A DNA stretch of 64,000 nt, from contig CAAFQM010000126.1 of NCBI GenBank assembly GCA_900765105.1, positions 1 through 64,000 on the forward strand, given 5' to 3'. This document shows positions 54,242 through 62,047 of this stretch, in pieces. The stretch comes from an uncultured Faecalibacterium sp. (GTDB lineage: Bacteria; Bacillota; Clostridia; Oscillospirales; Ruminococcaceae). Within the stretch, counting starts at the first letter, position 1, and every line of letters starts with the position of its first letter. The notes beneath the pieces are model-generated. The model saw only the letters and a program-made list of their open reading frames with translations. It was not told the origin of the DNA and did no database searches. A program made the position numbers and the translations under genes.

Positions 54242-55561
54242 ATGCCGTTGAAAGATGTGAATCGAATGAGTAAGCATGAAGCTCCCCGCAGACGACGTTC
54301 TTCTGCTAAGCGGCGGGCACGGACACAGATTCTCTGGACAGCGGTCCCCGTACTGATTCTGGCGTTTCTGTGTCTGGCCTGCTTTCCGAGATTTTTACCG
54401 GGCAGTCTGATTCCTGTTGCCGGCCCGGAAGCGACGTCAGAACCAGCGGCTGATTCGTCGATCGCGGAGTCCAAGCCGCAGGAACCGGAAAAAGAACCGG
54501 AACCTGTTGTGCAGACGGTCCGCTTTTCTGCCACAGGAGACGATTTGATCCATTCCCCTATCTACAAGCAGGCAAAGCGCCGGGCTTCCGGGTCGGAAGC
54601 ATACAGTTTTGACTACTGCTACGAGCATATCGCGCCGTTCTATGCCAAGCAGGATGTCAACTGGATCAATCAGGAAACGCTGTGCAACGATGAGCTTGAG
54701 CCGTCTTCCTATCCGTGCTTTTCGACACCGGGAGATTGTGCCAGAGCACTTTACCGGGCGGGTGTCCGGGTGTTCAGCCTTTCCAATAATCATACATACG
54801 ACAAAGGTGCGGCAGGCATTGCGGCAACGCTTCGTTTCTGGGAGAGTATGCCGGAGGACGTTGTGACGACGGGTCTCTGGCGCGGCGTGGACGATTACAG
54901 CCGCATCCCGACACAGACGGTCAACGGGGTCACAATCGCATATCTCTCCTATACTGAACACACCAATGGCATCCCTCAGAGCAGCGCTATGACGGCAAAT
55001 GTGATCTACACCAGCCAGACTGATGTGATCGAGCAACAGGTGCGTGCCGCAAGGGAGGCAGCAGATTTTGTGGTAGTCGGCGTGCACTGGGGCGTGGAGA
55101 ACAGCCATACGATCGTGGACTCACAGCGGACACTTGCGCAACAGTTAGCCGACTGGGGTGCCGATGTGATCGTGGGCACTCATCCGCATGTGCTGCAGGA
55201 TGCCCAGTGGCTGATTGCTCAGGACGGACGAAAAGTCTTTGCAGCTTATTCGCTGGGCAACTTTCTCAGTACGCAGAATAAACCGGATCAACTTGTCGGT
55301 GCGATCCTGACCGCGCAGTTCCAGAAGACCACCGATCCGGACGGAACGGTTCAGACTGCAGTTCTGATGCCGGAGCTTCATCCAACCGTTACCCACTACG
55401 ACGCCGGAAAATCCAATGTGCGCACCTATCTCCTGTGCGATTATACGCAGGAATTGGCGCGGCAGCATGGGGCGCGGGCGGATTATTCCAATTTCAGCCT
55501 TGACACAGCCCGCGAAATCGCGCAAAATAATATCAGCGCAGACTTTTTAACGCTTACATAA
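54242..55561 (+). CDS. CapA family protein (membrane-anchored)
   Basis: A 439-residue protein with a strongly basic N-terminus, one transmembrane segment (about 30-52), a Ser/Pro/Glu-rich linker (about 63-88) and an extracellular CapA/PgsA domain of the metallophosphatase-like superfamily. The motifs ATGDDLIH (near 98), the HWGVEN region near 281 and GTHPHVLQ near 311 are visible. CapA proteins are linked to poly-gamma-glutamate or to cell-surface polymers. The start may instead be 54266; neither has a good RBS. Adjacent to dapB it may share a transcript. Confidence 0.75.
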   Translation: MPLKDVNRMSKHEAPRRRRSSAKRRARTQILWTAVPVLILAFLCLACFPRFLPGSLIPVAGPEATSEPAADSSIAESKPQEPEKEPEPVVQTVRFSATGDDLIHSPIYKQAKRRASGSEAYSFDYCYEHIAPFYAKQDVNWINQETLCNDELEPSSYPCFSTPGDCARALYRAGVRVFSLSNNHTYDKGAAGIAATLRFWESMPEDVVTTGLWRGVDDYSRIPTQTVNGVTIAYLSYTEHTNGIPQSSAMTANVIYTSQTDVIEQQVRAAREAADFVVVGVHWGVENSHTIVDSQRTLAQQLADWGADVIVGTHPHVLQDAQWLIAQDGRKVFAAYSLGNFLSTQNKPDQLVGAILTAQFQKTTDPDGTVQTAVLMPELHPTVTHYDAGKSNVRTYLLCDYTQELARQHGARADYSNFSLDTAREIAQNNISADFLTLT

Positions 55562-55613
55562 AACGTGGGAATTGAGAGTGATGCCTGCAAGGCGGGCAGA
55601 ATGGAGGGCTTTT

Positions 55614-56081
55614 ATGTACGGAGTATCCAAAATCAATATTGAACCGAGTCTGATGATGATCAGTGTGCAGGATGTGGAGTTCAAGGACAACAGTCTGGCA
55701 CGTTATCTGCAGATTTTTGCAGACAACGGCGTTGTGGTAGACATGATCAGCCAGAGTGCCCCGCACGGAACGACCATCGATTTCAGCTTTACAGCATCCG
55801 GCAGCGACCTGCCGCTGGTGATGAAGGCAATCTCTGCTGCAAATCTGGATAAGGGCGCCAAGGCTTCTCCGCTGATCAGCGTCGGCTACTCCAAGCTGAA
55901 CCTGTTCGGCGAAGAAATGGTCACCAGCTGCGGTGTAGCTGCCCGGGCACTGAATGCACTGGCAATGGCTGGCATTGAGGTGTTGCTGATCACTACCAGC
56001 GATCTGGACATTTCCCTGCTGGTTCATGCTGAAAACGAAGATGCCGCCTATGAGGCTCTGAAAAAGGCATACGAGTTATAA
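55614..56081 (+). CDS. Stand-alone ACT-domain protein (aspartokinase regulatory-like)
   Basis: A 155-residue protein made of two ACT domains (about 1-75 and 88-155). The parts SKINIEPSLMMISVQD and GIEVLLITTSDLDISLLV resemble the C-terminal regulatory half of aspartokinase. No kinase domain is present. Placed after asd-dapA-dapB, it may sense lysine or a related amino acid, or bind an aspartokinase encoded elsewhere. GGAGGG lies six bases before the start at 55614; the longer reading to 55572 was rejected. Confidence 0.7.
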   Translation: MYGVSKINIEPSLMMISVQDVEFKDNSLARYLQIFADNGVVVDMISQSAPHGTTIDFSFTASGSDLPLVMKAISAANLDKGAKASPLISVGYSKLNLFGEEMVTSCGVAARALNALAMAGIEVLLITTSDLDISLLVHAENEDAAYEALKKAYEL

Positions 56082-56093
56082 GCCAGAAAGAGG

Positions 56094-56133
56094 CCCGGAG
56101 CGCAGGTGATTTGCTGCTCCGGGTCCCCTTTTT
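56094..56133 (+). terminator. Terminator after the ACT protein gene
   Basis: CCCGGAGC and GCTCCGGG pair around a 14-nt loop, followed by TCCCCTTTTT. Confidence 0.78.
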
Positions 56134-56169
56134 GTGAGGTTGAATTTTGTCAATATCGGGAGAGTATCT

Positions 56170-56496
56170 ATGAGCAAATATGATGATCTTGCAAAAGTCA
56201 TCATCCGGAATGTTGGTGGAAGAGCCAATATTCTGTCACTGACGCACTGTGCGACACGGCTTCGTTTTCGGCTCCGGGACGAAGGTAAAGCGGACACACA
56301 TGCACTGAATCATACCAGTGGCGTTGTTACAGTGATCCGGAGCGGCGGCCAGTATATGGTCGTGATCGGGCCGCGTGTTGTGGATGTGTACAGCGCTGTT
56401 TGCTCCGCTGCGCATCTTGGCAGTGACCTAAAAGAAGCAGACAGCAGCGAGAAGCATTTCCTTTCCGGTCTGCTGCATAAAATTTTCCGGAAATAA
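56170..56496 (+). CDS. Stand-alone PTS EIIB-type protein
   Basis: A 108-residue protein matching the IIB domain of glucose/beta-glucoside PTS transporters, including the phospho-acceptor cysteine C27 in HCATRLRF. There is no IIC or IIA domain, and no other PTS gene nearby. The C-terminus ends in a short amphipathic stretch (FLSGLLHKIFRK). The start at 56170 has GGGAGAG; the longer reading to 56134 was rejected. It may be a decayed transporter remnant or a regulator. Confidence 0.75.
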   Translation: MSKYDDLAKVIIRNVGGRANILSLTHCATRLRFRLRDEGKADTHALNHTSGVVTVIRSGGQYMVVIGPRVVDVYSAVCSAAHLGSDLKEADSSEKHFLSGLLHKIFRK

Positions 56497-56520
56497 GATA
56501 TTTATAAGAATGTAAACAAA

Positions 56521-56550
56521 ATGGGCCTGTGCTTTTAAGCACAGGCCCAT
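56521..56550. terminator. Bidirectional terminator between EIIB and tyrS
   Basis: ATGGGCCTGTGC and GCACAGGCCCAT form a 12-bp perfect stem around TTTTAA. It lies between two convergent genes. Confidence 0.85.
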
Positions 56551-56575
56551 CTGCGTACTGCTGGACTGTAAAAGT

Positions 56576-57796
56576 TTACAGTGTAACTTTGTGGTAGATC
56601 TTTTTGCCCTTCTTGATCACGATGCCCTTGGCAAGCTGCTCAGCGGTAAAGCTGACCGTCGGGGCTGCAACTTTTTCGCCGTCAGCCAGCACACCGCCCT
56701 GAACGACCAGACGACGTGCTTCGCCGTTGGAAGCAGCCAGACCAGCCTTGACCATCAGGGTCAGGATGCCAATGGAGCCATCGGTCAGATCTGCTTCGGT
56801 CAGTTGTGTGGAAGGCATATGCTCAGTGTCCATGGCGTTGCCACTGAACAGTGCACGGGCAGCATTCTGAGCCTTTTCGGCCTCTTCCTTGCCATGGACC
56901 ATACTGGTCATCTCGTAAGCAAGGATCTCTTTGGCTTCGTTCAGGCGCTGGTCCTTCCAAGTGCTCATCTCGTCGATCTGCTCCAGCGGCAGGAAGGTCA
57001 GCATCCGGATGCACTTCATAACGTCGGCATCACCCACATTGCGCCAATACTGATAGAACTCGAAGGGGCTGGTCTTGTTCGGGTCGAGCCAGACCGCGTT
57101 GCCGGCGGTCTTGCCCATCTTCTTGCCCTGAGAGTCGGTCAGCAGAGTAACCGTCATGGCGTAGGCATCCTTGCCAAGCTTACGGCGGATCAGTTCGGTG
57201 CCGCCCAGCATATTGCTCCACTGATCATCGCCGCCGAACTGCATGTTGCAGCCGTAGTGCTGGAACATGTAGTAGAAGTCGTAGCTCTGCATGATCATGT
57301 AGTTGAATTCCAGGAAAGACAGGCCCTTCTCCATACGCTGCTTGTAGCACTCGGCGCGCAGCATATTGTTCACAGAGAAGCAGGCACCCACTTCACGCAG
57401 CAACTCCACATAGTTCAAGTTCAGCAGCCAGTCGGCATTGTTCAACATCAATGCCTTTCCCTCAGAAAAGTCGATGAAGTTTTCCATCTGCTTTTTGAAG
57501 CAGGCAGCATTGTGTGCAATGTCATCCTTTGTCAGCATCTTGCGCATGTCGGTGCGGCCGGAAGGATCACCGATCATGGTCGTGCCGCCGCCGATCAGGG
57601 CGATGGGCTTGTTGCCCGCCATCTGCAGGCGCTTCATCAGGGTCAGAGCCAGAAAATGGCCGGCGGTCAGACTGTCGGCTGTGCAGTCAAAACCAATGTA
57701 AAAGGTAGCCTTGCCGTTGTTGATCAGGTCGATGATCTCATCATCGGTGATCTGTGCCACCAGTCCACGGGCCTGCAGTTCTTCGTACAGAGTCAT
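56576..57796 (-). CDS. tyrS: Tyrosyl-tRNA synthetase
   Basis: A 406-residue class I synthetase. The HIGH-like motif appears as TAGH in ADSLTAGHFL near 41-50, the KMSKS-like loop as KMGKT near 229, and an S4 domain lies at the C-terminus (about 345-406). A T-box leader with a UAC specifier codon is upstream (57832-58131), so expression rises when tRNA-Tyr is uncharged. This is the typical Gram-positive arrangement. Confidence 0.95.
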   Translation of the reverse strand: MTLYEELQARGLVAQITDDEIIDLINNGKATFYIGFDCTADSLTAGHFLALTLMKRLQMAGNKPIALIGGGTTMIGDPSGRTDMRKMLTKDDIAHNAACFKKQMENFIDFSEGKALMLNNADWLLNLNYVELLREVGACFSVNNMLRAECYKQRMEKGLSFLEFNYMIMQSYDFYYMFQHYGCNMQFGGDDQWSNMLGGTELIRRKLGKDAYAMTVTLLTDSQGKKMGKTAGNAVWLDPNKTSPFEFYQYWRNVGDADVMKCIRMLTFLPLEQIDEMSTWKDQRLNEAKEILAYEMTSMVHGKEEAEKAQNAARALFSGNAMDTEHMPSTQLTEADLTDGSIGILTLMVKAGLAASNGEARRLVVQGGVLADGEKVAAPTVSFTAEQLAKGIVIKKGKKIYHKVTL

Positions 57797-57831
57797 TGTT
57801 TCTTCCTCCTGTTGGATGTGGGCAGAGGGAA

Positions 57832-57870
57832 AAATAAAACACCCCCTGCCAAAATAAATTGGCAGAGGGC
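57832..57870 (-). terminator. T-box attenuator terminator of tyrS
   Basis: Read on the minus strand, GCCCTCTGCCA and TGGCAGGGGGT pair around AATTTATTT and are followed by TTTTATTTTT. This is the terminator that competes with the T-box antiterminator. Confidence 0.88.
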
Positions 57871-58125
57871 GAGAAAAATTCGCGGTACCACCTCTGTTTG
57901 CCGTTTCCTCACGGAAACGACCTCACGAGTGCATACCCCAGAGTAGAGCAACACTCCTGCGTTTATAACGCTCGCACGCGGCACAGCCTAATAGCGCTTA
58001 CGCATTCAGCCTGCAGCTCCGGGAGGTATTTCACCCGCTGCTCTGCAGCCCCTTTCACCAACCGGGGCCTCTCTGTCCAAAGCATATCGGGATACTTGTT
58101 CCCTTCATCGCCATTAACATTATTT
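57832..58125 (-). promoter_or_regulatory. T-box riboswitch (tRNA-Tyr) upstream of tyrS
   Basis: On the minus strand the leader shows the AAGTA loop region, the distal GGTTGGTGAAAG sequence, a specifier loop GAAA-TAC-CTCCCGGAGC and the T-box sequence GGTGGTACCGCG (57881-57892 on +). The trinucleotide in the specifier position is TAC (58026-58028 on +), the codon for tyrosine. It is followed by the terminator at 57832-57870. Confidence 0.93.
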
Positions 58126-58154
58126 ACTTTATCACAAGTGCCGACACTTGTCAA
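58126..58154 (-). promoter_or_regulatory. Promoter of the tyrS leader
   Basis: On the minus strand TTGACA (58149-58154), a 17-bp spacer and TAAAGT (58126-58131). It overlaps the gap between recN and the T-box. Confidence 0.7.
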
Positions 58155-58169
58155 GCAGCAAAATCAGCA

Positions 58170-59834
58170 TCACCCGGCGGAAGTGTTCAGCATTTCCCGC
58201 GCATTTGCAAGCGAAAGCTCGGTAACGTGATCGCCAGAGATCAGACGCGCCAGCGCCTTTACACGGCCTTCCGTATCCAGCGGGTGAATTTCCGTATAAG
58301 TACGGTCGTTCAAGATGTTTTTCTGGATCAGCAGATGACAGTCTGCCAATGCCGCGATCTGCGCAGTGTGTGTGATGCAGAGGATCTGATGTCCCTGAGC
58401 GCTCTGCCGCAGAACTTCGCCAATGCGGCTGGCTGCCTTGCCGGATACACCGCTGTCGATCTCGTCGTAGATCACAGTCGGCACAGCGTCCCTGTCGGCC
58501 ATCGCATTCTTGATAGCGAGCGTAATACGGCTCAGCTCGCCGCCGGACGCGATCTTAGCCAGTGGCTTTGGCGCTTCACCGGGGTTTGTGGAAATATAAA
58601 ATTCGATGCTGTCCTGACCATGGCTCGCCAGAGGACCGCGGGTATGCTGCAATGTCATACGGACACCTGGCATATTCAGGAAATCCAGCGTTCCGGAGAT
58701 ACGCTTGTTCAACTCTTCGAACGCATGCAGGCGTGTCTGGGTAAGAAGCTCTGCTTTTTCACGAGCCAGCGTATAAAGACGCCGCTTTTCTGCCTGAAGC
58801 TGATCCTGGCGTTCCTGCGAAGTCTGGATCCGCTCCAGTTCTTCCCGGGCCTTCTGCCCGAACGCAATCACATCTTCTACCGTGTCGCCGTATTTCCGCT
58901 TGAGCTTATACAGCAGATCCAGTCGCTGTTCGATCTCGTCAAGCTCGGCGTCGTTCGTGTCATAGGCATCCAGCCTCCGGATCAGATCGGCTGCTGCATC
59001 TTTCGCAGTATAATAAAGATCTGTCAGCTGGCCTGCTGTATCTGATAGAGCCGCATCCAGTTGCGCGGCTTCGTCCAGAGCATTGGACGCTTCGCCCAGA
59101 AGGTCTACCGCACCGGGTGCTTCGTCTCCACCGGAGAGCAGTGCATAGCACTGTGCGATACGGTCACGGATAGTCGATGCGTTCGCAAGAACCTTCCGCC
59201 GGGTTTCAAGGGTCTGTTCTTCCCCTGCCGTCAGCCCGGCGGCATCGATCTCCTGCACCTGATAGCTCAGCAGATCGATACGGCGCTGTTTTTCCGCTTC
59301 ATCGGTGATCATGGCGTCCAGCTCCCGCTTGATCTGCACAAGCTTGCGGTACAGCGTATAATATTCCTGAAACTCTGCCCCATTCTGTGCATAGTCATCC
59401 AAGATGCCAAGATGATGCGCCGGGTTCAGCAAACCTACAGAATCGTGCTGTCCGTTGATGTTGATCAGCCCTCCGCACAGGTCCCGCAGAACGGCTGCTG
59501 TGGCTGGCATCCCGTTGATGCGGCAGGTGCTTTTGCCCTCCGCTGTGATCTCACGGCTGAGCATCAGCGCATCCGCCCGCTCATAACCGGCATTTTCCAG
59601 ACGGTTCTGCACCGCCTCCGGGACCTGCTCGAATGCAGCGCGGATCACAGCTTTGGCAGCTCCGGTCCGCACAAGATCACGGGAAGTGCGGTTGCCCAGA
59701 ATTGCATTGATCGAATCGATCAGGATCGATTTGCCCGCACCCGTCTCGCCGGTAAGAACATTCAGGCCCGGCTGAAAGTGCACTTCCGCTTTCTGAATGA
59801 CGGCAACATTTTCTATTTGCAGGCTGCTCAGCAT
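58170..59834 (-). CDS. recN: DNA repair protein RecN
   Basis: A 554-residue SMC-like repair ATPase with Walker A GETGAGKS near 30-37, a central coiled coil (about 150-360) and the C-terminal IASGGELSRITLAIK signature near 430 with Walker B VIYDEIDSGVSG near 460. It binds DNA ends in double-strand break repair. It is the last gene of the dxs-tlyA-nadK-argR-recN run. Confidence 0.95.
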   Translation of the reverse strand: MLSSLQIENVAVIQKAEVHFQPGLNVLTGETGAGKSILIDSINAILGNRTSRDLVRTGAAKAVIRAAFEQVPEAVQNRLENAGYERADALMLSREITAEGKSTCRINGMPATAAVLRDLCGGLININGQHDSVGLLNPAHHLGILDDYAQNGAEFQEYYTLYRKLVQIKRELDAMITDEAEKQRRIDLLSYQVQEIDAAGLTAGEEQTLETRRKVLANASTIRDRIAQCYALLSGGDEAPGAVDLLGEASNALDEAAQLDAALSDTAGQLTDLYYTAKDAAADLIRRLDAYDTNDAELDEIEQRLDLLYKLKRKYGDTVEDVIAFGQKAREELERIQTSQERQDQLQAEKRRLYTLAREKAELLTQTRLHAFEELNKRISGTLDFLNMPGVRMTLQHTRGPLASHGQDSIEFYISTNPGEAPKPLAKIASGGELSRITLAIKNAMADRDAVPTVIYDEIDSGVSGKAASRIGEVLRQSAQGHQILCITHTAQIAALADCHLLIQKNILNDRTYTEIHPLDTEGRVKALARLISGDHVTELSLANAREMLNTSAG

Positions 59835-59852
59835 GTTAATCTCTCCCGCGTG

Positions 59853-60341
59853 TTATTTCTGCACGATATGCCGTGCCAGTTCCGAACAAATCGTTTTTGC
59901 ATCCCGCTCCGAGCGCGCCACGATCAGGAACGTATCATCACCTGAAAGCGTTCCCACGACATTCTTCCATTGCAGCGCGTCAAAGACCTCGCAGGCAGCA
60001 TTTGCCATGCCAGAATAGCATTTGACCAGAACCACATGCCCGGCGTAATCGACTCCGAGCACCGATTCGTGAAAGATCGTCTCGAAACGTCCCTGTGTTT
60101 TGGGATTGAAGCTTTCGTTCCGGCTGGAAACATACCGGTATCCTTCGGCTGTTGCAGCTTTTACAAGGCACAACTCCCGGATATCGCGGGAGACCGTGGC
60201 CTGCGTGACCTCAAAGCCTTCCTTACTCAGATATTCCAGCAAAACTTCCTGTCGGCTGATTGGATTTTCCCGGACCAGCCGGAGAATCGCCTGCTGCCGG
60301 TCCCCTTTGCTTTTTGCATCATCCTTACGGCTGCGTGCCAT
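59853..60341 (-). CDS. argR: Arginine repressor
   Basis: A 162-residue regulator. The N-terminal winged helix-turn-helix has VTQATVSRDIRELCLVK near 45-61 and the C-terminal hexamerisation/arginine-binding domain has GTLSGDDTFLIV near 130. ArgR represses arginine synthesis and affects catabolism. Its position ahead of recN is conserved in Firmicutes. An extended basic N-terminus of about 12 residues is present. Confidence 0.93.
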   Translation of the reverse strand: MARSRKDDAKSKGDRQQAILRLVRENPISRQEVLLEYLSKEGFEVTQATVSRDIRELCLVKAATAEGYRYVSSRNESFNPKTQGRFETIFHESVLGVDYAGHVVLVKCYSGMANAACEVFDALQWKNVVGTLSGDDTFLIVARSERDAKTICSELARHIVQK

Positions 60342-60356
60342 TTCTTTCGCCCCCTG

Positions 60357-61208
60357 TTATCGTCTGCTGCGCAGTTTCTGATCGATCGCCTGGAACTGAT
60401 CGGCCCTGCCGAAAGTGATCAGCTTGACCATCTGATCAGAAAGCCGGATCTCTGCGGTCGCTCCTGCCTTGAGCGGAAAACCAGCTGCACCATCGCAGCT
60501 GATAAATACTTCATCATCGGCCACCTGACCGACGCATACATTCAATTTGCGCTCCTGCGCAAATACCATTGCCGGGCTTGCCAGACTGTGCGGGCAGATC
60601 GGCGTGACCACAACGCCCTTTGTCTGGGAGTCGAGGATCGGCCCTCCTGCAGCCAGTGAATACGCCGTAGAGCCGGTCGGTGTAGCAACGATGACACCAT
60701 CGCCGCGATAATGCTCCACAAGGATGTCATCGCAATAGATGCTGAAATCGATCGCCTGCTGCAAGCGGCCTTTTGTGACAACAACATCATTCAGTGCGTG
60801 GCCTTCCCAGCCATCATGTCCCAGTACACGGGCATACAACAGCATCCGATTGTCCAGACTGAACTCGCCCTTTGCCACGGCTGCCAGCTTCGTTTCCATT
60901 TCACTGATCTCGCAGGTAGCCAGAAAACCGCAGCGGCCAAGATTGATGCCGAGGATCGGCTTTGCATACTGCAAAGACAGATTGGCTTCGTGCAGGATCG
61001 TTCCGTCCCCGCCGATGGTCAGGATCACATCAGCCCGTTTCAGGCATGCTTCCTGTGGCAGGTAGAGGACTCCTACGGTACTGCAGTTTGTTCGCATCGT
61101 CTCACACATCAGAACATCTGCCCCATGCGTCAGCAGGATCTGAGCAGCCCGGAGCGCGATCTCGTAAGCAGAAGGTTTGCCGGAATTCGGAGAAATATAG
61201 ATCGTCAT
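60357..61208 (-). CDS. nadK: NAD kinase
   Basis: A 283-residue cytosolic enzyme that phosphorylates NAD to NADP. The GGDGT motif appears in LTIGGDGTILHEAN near 63-76, followed by NLGRCGFLA and the NDVVVTKG segment. PTGSTAYSLAAGG near 175 is the family substrate motif. It is 15 bases from argR. Confidence 0.95.
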   Translation of the reverse strand: MTIYISPNSGKPSAYEIALRAAQILLTHGADVLMCETMRTNCSTVGVLYLPQEACLKRADVILTIGGDGTILHEANLSLQYAKPILGINLGRCGFLATCEISEMETKLAAVAKGEFSLDNRMLLYARVLGHDGWEGHALNDVVVTKGRLQQAIDFSIYCDDILVEHYRGDGVIVATPTGSTAYSLAAGGPILDSQTKGVVVTPICPHSLASPAMVFAQERKLNVCVGQVADDEVFISCDGAAGFPLKAGATAEIRLSDQMVKLITFGRADQFQAIDQKLRSRR

Positions 61209-61239
61209 GCTGCAAGCCCTTTCTTTTTAAGATGCCAGT

Positions 61240-62043
61240 TCAACGGTCAAGGGTGCTATGGCTTGCCGCAACGACCTGCTCTGCAACGCTGTCATCCAGA
61301 ACTGCAGGTTCCGTGCTCTTCTGCACGAACATCAGATACTCAATGTTGCCCTCCGGACCTTTCACGGGGCTGAAATCCAGTCCGCGTACCACAAAGCCGT
61401 TAGCCGCGGCATACCCCATTGCATTGTGCAGCACTTCCCGATGGGTCGCCGGATCTCGGACAACGCCGTTCTTGCCGACCTTTTCGCGGCCCGCCTCAAA
61501 CTGCGGCTTCACCAGACAGACACCCATGGCATCCGGCGTTGTAATGGCCTGTGCTACCGGGAAAATATGATGCAGAGAGATGAACGAAACGTCTACACTG
61601 AAAAACTCGATTGGCTCGGCCAGATCTTCCGGTGTAACGTTCCGGATGTTGGTGCGTTCCATATTGACGACCCGCTCATCGGTCCGCAGGCTCCACGCCA
61701 GCTGTCCGTAGCCGACATCGACTGCGTAAACCTTGACCGCGCCGTTCTGCAGCATGCAGTCGGTAAAGCCGCCGGTAGAGGCACCGATATCCATGCACAC
61801 TTTTCCATTCGGTGTGAGCGGGAAACACTGCATTGCTTTTTCCAGCTTCAGACCACCGCGGCTGACATAGCCGATGTCATGGCCGCGAACCTCGACTTTG
61901 GCGTCATCTTTGATCATCTCACCGGCCTTATCCACCTTCTGCTCATTGACAAACACGATGCCGGACATGATCAGGGCTTTTGCCCGCTCCCGGCTCTGGA
62001 CAAGCCCATTCTGCACCAGATATTGATCCAATCGGATTTTCAC
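61240..62043 (-). CDS. tlyA: TlyA family rRNA (cytidine-2'-O)-methyltransferase
   Basis: A 267-residue protein with an N-terminal S4 RNA-binding domain (about 2-60) and a FtsJ-like methyltransferase domain, in which CMDIGASTGGFTDCML near 85 is the SAM-binding motif. It probably methylates rRNA. Some TlyA proteins are described as hemolysins, but the conserved housekeeping context favours the RNA function. Confidence 0.9.
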   Translation of the reverse strand: MKIRLDQYLVQNGLVQSRERAKALIMSGIVFVNEQKVDKAGEMIKDDAKVEVRGHDIGYVSRGGLKLEKAMQCFPLTPNGKVCMDIGASTGGFTDCMLQNGAVKVYAVDVGYGQLAWSLRTDERVVNMERTNIRNVTPEDLAEPIEFFSVDVSFISLHHIFPVAQAITTPDAMGVCLVKPQFEAGREKVGKNGVVRDPATHREVLHNAMGYAAANGFVVRGLDFSPVKGPEGNIEYLMFVQKSTEPAVLDDSVAEQVVAASHSTLDR

Positions 62044-62047
62044 GATG

